From positions 27,381 to 91,380 of the forward strand of contig NZ_JAODIY010000048.1 of assembly GCF_026586665.1 (NCBI RefSeq): 64,000 nt of DNA, in the 5' to 3' direction. This DNA comes from Halovenus rubra (lineage in GTDB: Archaea > Halobacteriota > Halobacteria > Halobacteriales > Haloarculaceae). Position numbers and translations under genes: made by a program. Under the pieces are notes generated by a model. The model had not been told where the DNA came from. It worked only from the letters and a program-made list of their open reading frames with translations, and made no database searches. Positions 8,943 to 16,435 of the stretch are shown here, piece by piece; positions within the stretch are counted from its first letter, which is position 1, and the number at the start of each line of letters is the position of its first letter.

Positions 8943-8956
8943 CTAGCTATACAGAT
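8943..8956. promoter_or_regulatory. Left arm of a 14-bp inverted repeat, candidate operator
   Basis: CTAGCTATACAGAT here is the exact reverse complement of ATCTGTATAGCTAG at 9287-9300. This arm lies 86 bases upstream of the histidine-kinase start, and the other lies upstream of the winged-helix gene at 9371. It also resembles the repeat at 2689-2740. No flanking target-site duplication is visible, so I favour regulator binding over transposon ends, but a small transposon derivative is not excluded. Confidence 0.45.
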
Positions 8957-9059
8957 ATCGTAGTATCAACCCGATTTTCTACAGGGACAACGAGCCCGAA
9001 AAACGACAACCTAACAGTGTGGTTGAATGAACAAAAGGTAAACAAGACTGGTCGTACGG

Positions 9060-9187
9060 TGAAATAGAGAAGAACGAACGGGCGCGAGGGCGGGGAAACC
9101 GGGGCAAGGTTTCCGATACCGCGCCCGTTCAATGAAAGCTGGCTGTCCGTCAGGGGGACGGAGTAAAGCGGCGATATGTCGCCGCCA
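9060..9187 (-). ncRNA. Candidate structured small RNA, three hairpins
   Basis: Three hairpins lie end to end in a region with no convincing protein. The first pairs 9076-9086 with 9120-9130 (11 perfect base pairs, GAACGGGCGCG) and encloses an inner 7-bp stem, 9094-9100 with 9108-9114, around the loop GGGGCAA. The second pairs 9146-9151 with 9157-9162. The third pairs 9168-9174 with 9179-9185 around a four-base loop. Structure alone does not set the strand. I choose minus because ATATAA at 9210-9215 reads as a TATA box about 25 bases before 9187, and because the minus strand ends in a pyrimidine run (GTTCGTTCTTCTC). It does not match the conserved cores of RNase P RNA or SRP RNA that I know. 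Boundaries are approximate. Confidence 0.5.
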
Positions 9188-9209
9188 TCTATCCATATGG
9201 TGAGAACCA

Positions 9210-9215
9210 ATATAA
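9210..9215 (-). promoter_or_regulatory. TATA box for the candidate small RNA
   Basis: The minus strand reads TTATAT here. The expected archaeal start, about 25 bases on, falls near 9187, directly before the first hairpin read from that side (9185-9168). The spacing is right for a TBP-dependent promoter; no purine-rich BRE stands out upstream. Confidence 0.4.
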
Positions 9216-9286
9216 CGTCGCTCCCCCGTTTCCGTCCCTGAGACAGACCACAACATTGATATGTATGTATACCGGCAATCCTTGCA

Positions 9287-9300
9287 ATCTGTATAGCTAG
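9287..9300. promoter_or_regulatory. Right arm of 14-bp inverted repeat, candidate operator
   Basis: ATCTGTATAGCTAG is the reverse complement of 8943-8956 and matches CTGTATTACTAG at 2689-2700 in 10 of 12 positions. It sits 70 bases before the winged-helix gene at 9371. A related half-site, ACTAGCATAC, lies at 9328-9337. Together they suggest a binding site for this regulator or its paralogue. Confidence 0.45.
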
Positions 9301-9370
9301 ACACTATCTGAGTGGGCTACGCAAATAACTAGCATACCCTTCCAGTAGGAACGGATGCGATAGTGTAGAT

Positions 9371-9781
9371 ATGGCAAGCACTCACCTGTCGACGAACCCA
9401 CCGGAATCCCCCGTCACAGACGGGGCTGATAGTCGAGAATACGACGCAGAATCGCTGCTCGAACTCCTTGGCGACGAGTACACACAGCAGGTTTTGGCTG
9501 CCCTCGGTGATAACTCTCTTACAGGGAGTGAACTCATCGATTGTACGGGTGTCTCAAAAGCGACAGCGTACCGTCGTCTCGATGACCTGCAGGATGCCGG
9601 TATCGTCGAATCGGCGCTCCACATCGACCCAGGTGGACACCACTGTGAACAGTACCGGCTCGCAGTCGACGAGCTCGCAATCTCGTTTGGTCCTGATGGG
9701 TTCGATGTAACCATCGATAACCCTGAAACGGACTCGCCCGCCGACAAAGAATCGCTCTCGATAGCGCCCGCTGACGACTGA
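9371..9781 (+). CDS. Winged-helix transcriptional regulator, paralogue of 2771-3124
   Basis: A 136-aa protein with an N-terminal disordered stretch (about 1-28), a winged helix at about 30-95 (LLELLGDEYTQQVLAAL, then CTGVSKATAYRRLDDL as turn and recognition helix) and an acidic tail. It aligns along its core with the regulator at 2771, including the GGHH wing segment. The two probably arose by duplication and each has the same CTGTAT-type motif upstream. Target genes are unknown; the histidine kinase operon and the RNA candidate lie on the other side of its promoter region. Confidence 0.85.
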   Translation: MASTHLSTNPPESPVTDGADSREYDAESLLELLGDEYTQQVLAALGDNSLTGSELIDCTGVSKATAYRRLDDLQDAGIVESALHIDPGGHHCEQYRLAVDELAISFGPDGFDVTIDNPETDSPADKESLSIAPADD

Positions 9782-10220
9782 ACCCCTCCACCATAGTTTT
9801 GTACCGATCCCATATTGTTTTCAGCACCCAAGACTGATTTTCTATACCAGTTATTTGGCAGTTGTTCTCACAAACCAAACAAATTATACGTTATATAGAT
9901 CGGCCGAATCCGGGGTAGGTCGGAGTCAATCCGCCGTTTCCACTCGGCGTTGCTTGCGGGAGGGCGTATCGGGAGAGAGCAAAACATCTACCACAGTAAT
10001 TCACCTTTTCGTGCGCGAGAACAGACACAAACGGTCCAAGTCAAGACCGTAAACCAACCATTTGAAAGACTCATCAAGGCAAAGAGGACAGTTGCTAGGC
10101 AATCACAGAGAGATGGCGTCGCTAAGATTGGCTCCGAGATGGAACCCTGGAGTTCGAAAAAGGGTTGTCTGGGTGTGTGTCTGCCGAAGAGATTAGGCAT
10201 CTGTGGTCTGAGTGTCTTGT
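9782..10220. other. 439-base intergenic region with promoter and hairpins
   Basis: No convincing protein is encoded here. On the plus strand a TATA-like TTATATAG stands at 9891-9898, so a transcript could begin near 9920, long before the thioredoxin gene. Two perfect small hairpins follow: ACGGTC/GACCGT (10031-10036 with 10045-10050) and AACCCT/AGGGTT (near 10143-10166). A GC-rich segment at 9930-9965 can also fold (CGCCG with CGGCG). It may be a long structured leader of the thioredoxin gene, an independent small RNA, or decayed sequence; the evidence does not decide. Confidence 0.3.
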
Positions 10221-10601
10221 ATGGATGAGACGAAAAGCGAGCGGTCAGGGAGCGGACTCATCGCGGCCCAAAACTGCCCCGAGCAGCTTGCCGACGAGAC
10301 AGCACTAGATGCGTTCCGACAGCATAATTCCGTCGCACTCGTCGAGTTTTATACCAACAATTGTGGCATTTGTCAAAGCATGGAACCGGTCATTGGTACT
10401 GTTGCACAAGCACTTAATCTCTCGGTCGGGTTGCTCAATCCACGAGATGACCCGACGCTGGTGAATCGGTTTCAAATCCAGCGTATCCCGCTTCTCGTTC
10501 TCTTTGTGGATGGCGACCCCGTTGGGCGACGGGACGACGGATTCGTCTCCGGCAATGAACTCACAGAATGGCTACGGGAAAAAACGGACCGTCAACTGTG
10601 A
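10221..10601 (+). CDS. Thioredoxin-like protein with CGIC active site
   Basis: A 126-aa protein with a thioredoxin fold at about residues 25-120. VEFYTNNCGICQSMEPV holds the redox pair as Cys-Gly-Ile-Cys instead of the usual CGPC, and the cis-proline follows in QRIPLLVLFVDG. It should reduce or isomerise disulfides in the cytosol. The Ile in place of Pro would be expected to shift redox potential and partner choice. The first 25 residues are polar and contain one extra Cys. I prefer ATG 10221 to the GTG three codons upstream. It stands alone, followed by a kinase gene 136 bases on. Confidence 0.85.
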   Translation: MDETKSERSGSGLIAAQNCPEQLADETALDAFRQHNSVALVEFYTNNCGICQSMEPVIGTVAQALNLSVGLLNPRDDPTLVNRFQIQRIPLLVLFVDGDPVGRRDDGFVSGNELTEWLREKTDRQL

Positions 10602-10737
10602 CCGACATATCCGATACTTTGAGAGAGAAGTAATCGATGCTTTTCGCCGAAATGACTTGGAATGAAGTCCCACTCTTCGCAAACTTATATACATAATATT
10701 ACAAAACTCTTTCATACCGTTCACACAATCAAAAACC

Positions 10738-13374
10738 ATGTCCGGCACAGTCGACACACAGATTCAGATACTTCATGTCGACGACGAGTCTGAGGTAACG
10801 GAGTTGACTGAAACATTTCTTACCGAGGAGGACGCCCGGTTCACTATGACAACGGCGACTAGCGCGGAGGAAGGGTTATCGGTGCTAGATGACTGCTCGC
10901 CTGATTGTATCATCTCCGATTATAATATGCCGGGAATGGATGGAATTGAATTTCTACAGGCTGTCAGAAGCACACAGCCGAACCTTCCCTTTATTCTGTA
11001 TACTGGGAAAGGAAATGAAGCGGTCGCCAGCGAGGCAATCTCCGCCGGCGCAACCGACTACCTGCAAAAACAGTCTGGCGGCGAACAGTACCGGTTGTTG
11101 GCAAACCGTGTGTTGAACGCGGTCAGCCAATATCGCTCAAAAGCCAGGCTTCGAACGACGCGTGACGAGTATACAGCCGTTTTCGAGAGCGCACAGAGCG
11201 GGCTTCTTTTAGTCGACGTTGACGACAATGGCTTTTGTTATCGGCAATGTAACCCACGAGCAGTTGAGCTGATAGGGAAAGACCGAGAGAACGTTATCGG
11301 AGCGACGCCACAGGAGGTCCTTGGTCCGGTCGACGGAGCCAAAGTCACCGGAGCCTACCGCAAATGTATCGACACGGGAGAGGCAGTCAAGTATACGGTC
11401 ACGCTCACGCAGTCGGGGAAACGCGTAATTCGGGACTGTAAGGTCGCCCCTGTCAGTTCGACTGGGCAGGTCGAAGAGTTGGTTGTCACACTGCAGGATA
11501 TCACTGACCAGCGACGTCACGAACGCGAACTGGAGCGATACCGGACCGTATTTAACGAGCTACCGGACCCTGTAGCAGTCTGCGACGCGGATGGACAGTA
11601 CGCCCTTGTCAACGATGCGTTTACTCAGATTCGTGACCAGTCACGTGAAGAACTCAACGGGAAGTCAAGCCCGTATCTCACAGAAGTTCGTGAGGAGAAA
11701 CCAGACGCATTCGACGCATTGCGTGATGGTTCTCTAGCGACATTGCGAAGCGAGGTGACTGCGGACTTTTCGGGATGGGGGACTCGTACGCTCGAATGCC
11801 GGCTTTCCCGTGTCACAGCTGATGATGACGATAGCATAGTTATCGTCACACGCGATATCACAAGCCAAAAGCAACGCGAGCAGGATTTTTGGACGAAAAA
11901 ACATCAGTATGAGACGTTAGCAGAGAACTTTCCGGATGGGGCAGTGTACCTGATTGACGAAGAGATGGTTTGTCTCCGCGCTCGTGGTGAGGAGTTGAGC
12001 GAAGTTGGCTTTACACCCGAAGATATCGAGGGACACACACCACATGAACTGTTCCCGGACGATATCGCGTCGGAACTATGTGACTATTACGACGCGGCTT
12101 TTGCAGGCACATCTCACACGTTCAGGCAAGAATACAACGGCGAGTGTTATCGAATTCAGACAGTTCCGGTCAGGTCAGGAAAGCATATCGAACAAGTTAT
12201 GGCCGTCTCACAGAACATTACCGACGACATTCAGGACCGTCGGCGACTCAGGCAGCGCGACGAACAGTTGACACAGCTCCACGATGTGACTCGTGAACTG
12301 CTTGCCGCCGGCAACCCCGAAGAGGTGGCAGCGGCAGCGAGCGAGTCGGCCAACAGTATCCTCGATTTACCGCTAAACGGCATCTATTTTTACGACGACA
12401 GCGTGGACGGACTGGTTCCTGTTACCCTCTCGTCTGCGAGTCGTGAACTGTGGGACGAAATGCCAGTGGTAGATGAGGGTATCGCCTGGGAGGCGTTCAA
12501 AGCAAACGAGAACCGGTTTTATGACGACTTACGCGAAGAATCAAACCTATTCAATCCTGAAACCGAAGTGCGGAGTGAAATGTGCCTCCCGCTTGGTGAC
12601 CACGGCATATTTATTCTCTCTTCACCGGAATCGGACTCATTCGACCAGCCCACGGTTGAACTCGCTCAAACACTCGCTGCAAACACCAAGGCTGCACTGG
12701 ATCGAATCAGTCAAGAACAGGAGCTACGCAACCGAAAGGAAGCACTTGTTCGAAAAAACGAACGGCTAGACGAGTTCGCAAACATCATCAGCCACGACTT
12801 GCGCAGTCCCCTGACTGTGGCTGAAGGACATATCGAACTGGCTCAGGACAACCATGACGATCCACATCTTGCACAGGCAACCGAGGGAATCAACCGAAGC
12901 AAGGCACTCATCGACGACCTACTAACGCTTGCACAAAATGGTGAGACAGTCGGTGAAATCAGGCATATCGAGCTTGCAACTCTGGTCAGACATAGCTGGC
13001 AAACCGTCGACACCGGAGACACAACACTGACTGTCGATGTGACAAGCACGATACAGGCAGACAGAAGCCGACTTCAACAGTTGTTCGAAAACCTCTACCG
13101 AAACGCAATCGAACACGCTGGTGAGGACGTGGCTGTCCATGTCGGTGAAACGGAGGGTGGCTTTTATGTTGCAGATACTGGGGCTGGTATCCCTGCAACA
13201 GACCGTGCCCAGATTTTCGAGGCAGGCTACTCGGCCAGCGGGACCGGAACTGGGTTGGGCCTCCGAATCGTCAAGCAAATAATCGAAGCCCATGGCTGGG
13301 AAATCGCAGTAACTGAAAGCGAGGCAGGTGGAACACAGTTCACCATCACTGGCGTCAGCTTCGTTGAGTCCTGA
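10738..13374 (+). CDS. Hybrid sensor kinase: REC, PAS repeats, GAF, HisKA, ATPase
   Basis: An 878-aa soluble signalling protein. Residues about 10-125 are a receiver with phospho-acceptor Asp61 in ISDYNMPGMDG. Then come about three PAS domains (around 140-250, 260-380 and 385-500), a GAF domain (about 505-650), HisKA with His686 in IISHDLRSPLTVAEG, and a C-terminal ATPase with the N-box ENLYRNAIEHAG, DTGAGIP and GTGTGLGLRIV. The receiver leads rather than trails, so it probably takes phosphate from another kinase and tunes the output. No transmembrane segment is visible. The AT-rich stretch at 10680-10710 (CTTATATACATAATATT) supplies a promoter. It closely resembles the kinase at 50365-52746 in domain order. 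Confidence 0.92.
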   Translation: MSGTVDTQIQILHVDDESEVTELTETFLTEEDARFTMTTATSAEEGLSVLDDCSPDCIISDYNMPGMDGIEFLQAVRSTQPNLPFILYTGKGNEAVASEAISAGATDYLQKQSGGEQYRLLANRVLNAVSQYRSKARLRTTRDEYTAVFESAQSGLLLVDVDDNGFCYRQCNPRAVELIGKDRENVIGATPQEVLGPVDGAKVTGAYRKCIDTGEAVKYTVTLTQSGKRVIRDCKVAPVSSTGQVEELVVTLQDITDQRRHERELERYRTVFNELPDPVAVCDADGQYALVNDAFTQIRDQSREELNGKSSPYLTEVREEKPDAFDALRDGSLATLRSEVTADFSGWGTRTLECRLSRVTADDDDSIVIVTRDITSQKQREQDFWTKKHQYETLAENFPDGAVYLIDEEMVCLRARGEELSEVGFTPEDIEGHTPHELFPDDIASELCDYYDAAFAGTSHTFRQEYNGECYRIQTVPVRSGKHIEQVMAVSQNITDDIQDRRRLRQRDEQLTQLHDVTRELLAAGNPEEVAAAASESANSILDLPLNGIYFYDDSVDGLVPVTLSSASRELWDEMPVVDEGIAWEAFKANENRFYDDLREESNLFNPETEVRSEMCLPLGDHGIFILSSPESDSFDQPTVELAQTLAANTKAALDRISQEQELRNRKEALVRKNERLDEFANIISHDLRSPLTVAEGHIELAQDNHDDPHLAQATEGINRSKALIDDLLTLAQNGETVGEIRHIELATLVRHSWQTVDTGDTTLTVDVTSTIQADRSRLQQLFENLYRNAIEHAGEDVAVHVGETEGGFYVADTGAGIPATDRAQIFEAGYSASGTGTGLGLRIVKQIIEAHGWEIAVTESEAGGTQFTITGVSFVES

Positions 13375-13489
13375 TAGAACCGGGGTCTGTTGAGCTAGCG
13401 GTCCGGTTGGGGTCGAAAAGCTGCGAAATCGAAGGTGGAATAAAAAAAAGGAGGAGAAGGCCTATATTGATTAGCCACCAGGTTCGAGT

Positions 13490-14437
13490 ATGGGACTTTA
13501 CCGCAGTGTCCGGGCCGTCACAGGAGCGAGTGGTGACGGGCCCATCGACTGGAATGCCGTTGCCAAAGCAGCCAAAGCATCGGTCGACCCGGGCAACCTC
13601 GACGTCTCCGCGGCCGAACAGCAGGCATACGCCAATGATGCTCGCGATGCGCGCGACCGCGTCCGTGCGGTTACATCTCTTGACTTCGATTTGCCCGAGC
13701 GTGTCGAAATCCAGAACAGACACCACTGGCTCGACGCAAACATAGCAACGTTCGAGCGTGTGATGACGCCACTCGAACAGCAGACCCAGAAAGCGCCAGG
13801 AGTGGCACAGATGACAAACACAGGCTCAATGGCCTTCTCGTTGCGGTTTCTCTCTAGCCATGTCCTCGGCCAGTATGACCCGCTCTTGCTTGCTGATAAC
13901 GACGCTCATGCACTCTATTTTGTCCGCCCGAATATCAAGCATGTTGCAGAGGTGCTAGACGTCTCCTACCCTCGCTTCCGTCGTTGGATCGCGTTCCACG
14001 AGATTACACATGCAGCAGAGTTCGGCGGGGCTCCGTGGTTGTCCGCCCACCTCGAAACCAACATGCAAGAAACCATTGAAAAGCTGTCAAGTGGCAATCT
14101 CGACCGATCGACACTTGGACAACTCGATACGACGATGACAGCGGTCGAGGGGTACGCAGAGCTTATTATGGACCGTGCTTTCGACGAAGAGTACGACGAC
14201 ATGCGTCGGAAACTGGAGCAACGACGAGATGGACAAGGGCCTGTCGAACAGCTGATTCGCCGGGTCCTCGGACTCAGTGTCAAGCGCCGCCAATACGAGC
14301 GCGGAAAGAACTTTTTCGAGACAGTTGTCGAACTGCGAGATATCGAGACAGCAAGCCGCGTCTGGGAGTCGCCCGAACGGTTGCCGACCGACACAGAGCT
14401 TGATGACCCCCGTGCCTGGCTCTCACGAATCAACTGA
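13490..14437 (+). CDS. DUF2342 zinc-dependent metallohydrolase
   Basis: A 315-aa protein with the zinc motif HEITH at residues 170-174 (FHEITHAAEFGGAPWL), the hallmark of the DUF2342 family, described as F420-biosynthesis-associated putative hydrolases in actinobacteria and archaea. QVTSLDFDLPER and SRPNIKHVAEV-like segments around the motif also fit. No signal peptide is seen, so it is probably cytosolic. The substrate is not known. It is followed 97 bases later by the gene of an Hvo_1808-type surface protein. The promoter GCCTATATTGATT lies just upstream. The family call is good; the link to F420 is by family name only. Confidence 0.85.
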   Translation: MGLYRSVRAVTGASGDGPIDWNAVAKAAKASVDPGNLDVSAAEQQAYANDARDARDRVRAVTSLDFDLPERVEIQNRHHWLDANIATFERVMTPLEQQTQKAPGVAQMTNTGSMAFSLRFLSSHVLGQYDPLLLADNDAHALYFVRPNIKHVAEVLDVSYPRFRRWIAFHEITHAAEFGGAPWLSAHLETNMQETIEKLSSGNLDRSTLGQLDTTMTAVEGYAELIMDRAFDEEYDDMRRKLEQRRDGQGPVEQLIRRVLGLSVKRRQYERGKNFFETVVELRDIETASRVWESPERLPTDTELDDPRAWLSRIN

Positions 14438-14534
14438 GTGAGAAATAACTCTCCAGTCGCAACACGTCACAGTGTTGGCACTCTTTGCCAAGATAGCATA
14501 GCTTATTACCCAGCAACCACAGGGTTGTGTCATA

Positions 14535-16343
14535 ATGAGACGTGGTACAACCGTGTTTGCGCTCGCAGTTGCCCTCCTGGCTATTACAGTGGTAGCCGTT
14601 CCAGGTGCAGCGAGTCTTGATGACGAGAGACAATCCGTGGAATCGACTAACGCAGTGATATCTGATGAACACATCAGCGAATGTACTGCCGAGCCGCCGG
14701 ACGATTTCGCCGACCCTGATGGCGACGAGGTCATCGGCTGGGTTGATGGCTTCTGGTACAACGAGGGATTGAGCCTTGACACAACAGATGGCCTCAACGA
14801 CACTGAGCTAGCGAATCTGGGTGCCCGCACCACCGCCCGTGTGGAAGCAATCCGCTGTCTGGACGCAATAAACGGCACGCCGCCTATTGAGGTCCAGACC
14901 CGCGAAGAGTTCCAAGATGAACAGAGTGGGCTCTACGGGAATGTCAGCAAGAAAGATAGACTTTCGGACAACGCCGTGTTCGAGACGATGATGATGATTA
15001 GTTCGCAAAATGACTCGATTGACATCCGTGAGCAAAACCGTGGTGCGACAGTCGGTGGCTTTTACAGTCCGACAGAGAACCGCATCGTCATGGTCAGCGA
15101 CGACCCGGACAACCTGCTTATCGAGGAATATGTCTTGGCCCAAGAAGTCGGTCATGCTATTCAGGACCAGCAATTCAACCTGACGGACCTCGACCGGTCA
15201 ACGACAGATATTGACAGCGGCATCAACGGTCTTATCGAGGGCGATATGAACCTCGTTGACCAGCGCTACCTCGAAGCGTGCGAGAATGACCTCTGGGGCG
15301 AGTCGTGTGTCAGCGAGACACAAGGCGAGAGCGAAAGCAGTGGTGGCGGACAGCCAGCAAACTGGGGGAAATACTTCCAGTCGTTCCAGCCATACAGTGA
15401 CGGACCGGCATTCGTACAGTCACTGTATCAACAAGAAGGATGGGACGCTGTGAACGAACTATACGAAGAGCCACCAAAGTCCGCACTCTATACCGTATTT
15501 CCCGAAACCTATCCGGACGTCGAGCCTACCGAAGTTGAGGTCACTGATCAAAGTAACGACGAGTGGGAACGCCTTACCTGGGAAGACAGCAAAGACTACG
15601 ATACACTCGGCGTTGCCAGCATCGCATCGATGTTCATCGCCCCGACAGCCGAATCGGGCGGCGCAGTGAACATCTACAACCCACAGAATATCCTCAATGA
15701 CGAAGAAGGACCGGCCGCTAGCCCCTACAATTACGCACACCCCGAAACAGAGGGCTGGCGTGGTGACCGGATATACACGTACCGAAACGGTGAGGAAAGT
15801 GGCACAGTCTGGCAACTCGACTGGGCCTCTGCCGAAGATGGGGAGCCGTTCGTCAGCACATACAAGGAACTCATCGAACTCCGCGGCGGAACGGCTGTCG
15901 ACGGGTACAAACATACGTACACGTTTGAGGACAGTGACGAATGGAATCTCGCCGTTACGATAGTCCCTGACGGCAGTACTGTGACGGTCGTTACTGCCCC
16001 GACTGTCGACGACTTGACCGCCATCCACGATATCGAACTTGTCGAATCTGAGCAGACAGATGGCGACGACGGTACTGACAGTGGGGACGGATCGGACAAT
16101 GAAGACAGCGCTGGCAGTGAGGATGGGAACAATACTGAAACTGAAACCGAAACCGAAACGCCAACTGAAGACGGCAGCGATGGTGGATCCAGCGCTGACG
16201 GCGGCGACAGTACCGAAACCGAAAGCAACGCTACCGAGCCAGACAGCACAGATGCCGACGATGACGGTGCTGGCTTTGGCATCGTTGTCGGTGCAGTTGC
16301 AGTGCTCATGACGACGCTGGTCGTTCGGCGACGCCGAAACTAG
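14535..16343 (+). CDS. Hvo_1808-type surface protein with C-terminal anchor
   Basis: A 602-aa exported protein. A Sec signal peptide covers residues about 1-27 (FALAVALLAITVVAVPGAAS). The body carries GWVDGFWYNEGLSLD and EEYVLAQEVGHAIQDQQF, in which EVGHAIQDQQ looks like a metalloprotease-type helix; a canonical HEXXH is absent (QEVGH). Residues about 510-575 are a low-complexity Thr/Glu/Ser/Asp stalk, suited to glycosylation, followed by a hydrophobic span and RRRRN, a PGF-CTERM-like tail (AGFG in place of PGFG). Such tails are processed by archaeosortase and lipid-anchored. The cell-surface location is well supported; the activity is unknown. A hairpin follows the stop codon. Confidence 0.82.
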   Translation: MRRGTTVFALAVALLAITVVAVPGAASLDDERQSVESTNAVISDEHISECTAEPPDDFADPDGDEVIGWVDGFWYNEGLSLDTTDGLNDTELANLGARTTARVEAIRCLDAINGTPPIEVQTREEFQDEQSGLYGNVSKKDRLSDNAVFETMMMISSQNDSIDIREQNRGATVGGFYSPTENRIVMVSDDPDNLLIEEYVLAQEVGHAIQDQQFNLTDLDRSTTDIDSGINGLIEGDMNLVDQRYLEACENDLWGESCVSETQGESESSGGGQPANWGKYFQSFQPYSDGPAFVQSLYQQEGWDAVNELYEEPPKSALYTVFPETYPDVEPTEVEVTDQSNDEWERLTWEDSKDYDTLGVASIASMFIAPTAESGGAVNIYNPQNILNDEEGPAASPYNYAHPETEGWRGDRIYTYRNGEESGTVWQLDWASAEDGEPFVSTYKELIELRGGTAVDGYKHTYTFEDSDEWNLAVTIVPDGSTVTVVTAPTVDDLTAIHDIELVESEQTDGDDGTDSGDGSDNEDSAGSEDGNNTETETETETPTEDGSDGGSSADGGDSTETESNATEPDSTDADDDGAGFGIVVGAVAVLMTTLVVRRRRN

Positions 16344-16380
16344 AGCCGAAGCGAAACCGCGACTCTTCGGGCTGTTTCCT
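16344..16380 (+). terminator. Possible hairpin terminator after surface protein gene
   Basis: AGCCGAAG (16344-16351) pairs with CTTCGGGCT (16365-16373), with one bulged base, and is followed by GTTTCCTCC. It directly follows the stop codon and precedes the M48 protease operon. Archaeal termination relies mainly on U-tracts, and this one is weak, so the call is tentative. Confidence 0.35.
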
Positions 16381-16435
16381 CCCGATGTAACACACCCCTG
16401 CCTTTTTTCATACCGCGCGAAAATGGTGATATAAT

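Noticed and set aside
8947..9304. Minus-strand frames over the hairpin region (8947-9210 and 9011-9304)
   Set aside because: The peptides are unlike proteins in composition and run through the perfect hairpins; an RNA or regulatory role explains the region better.
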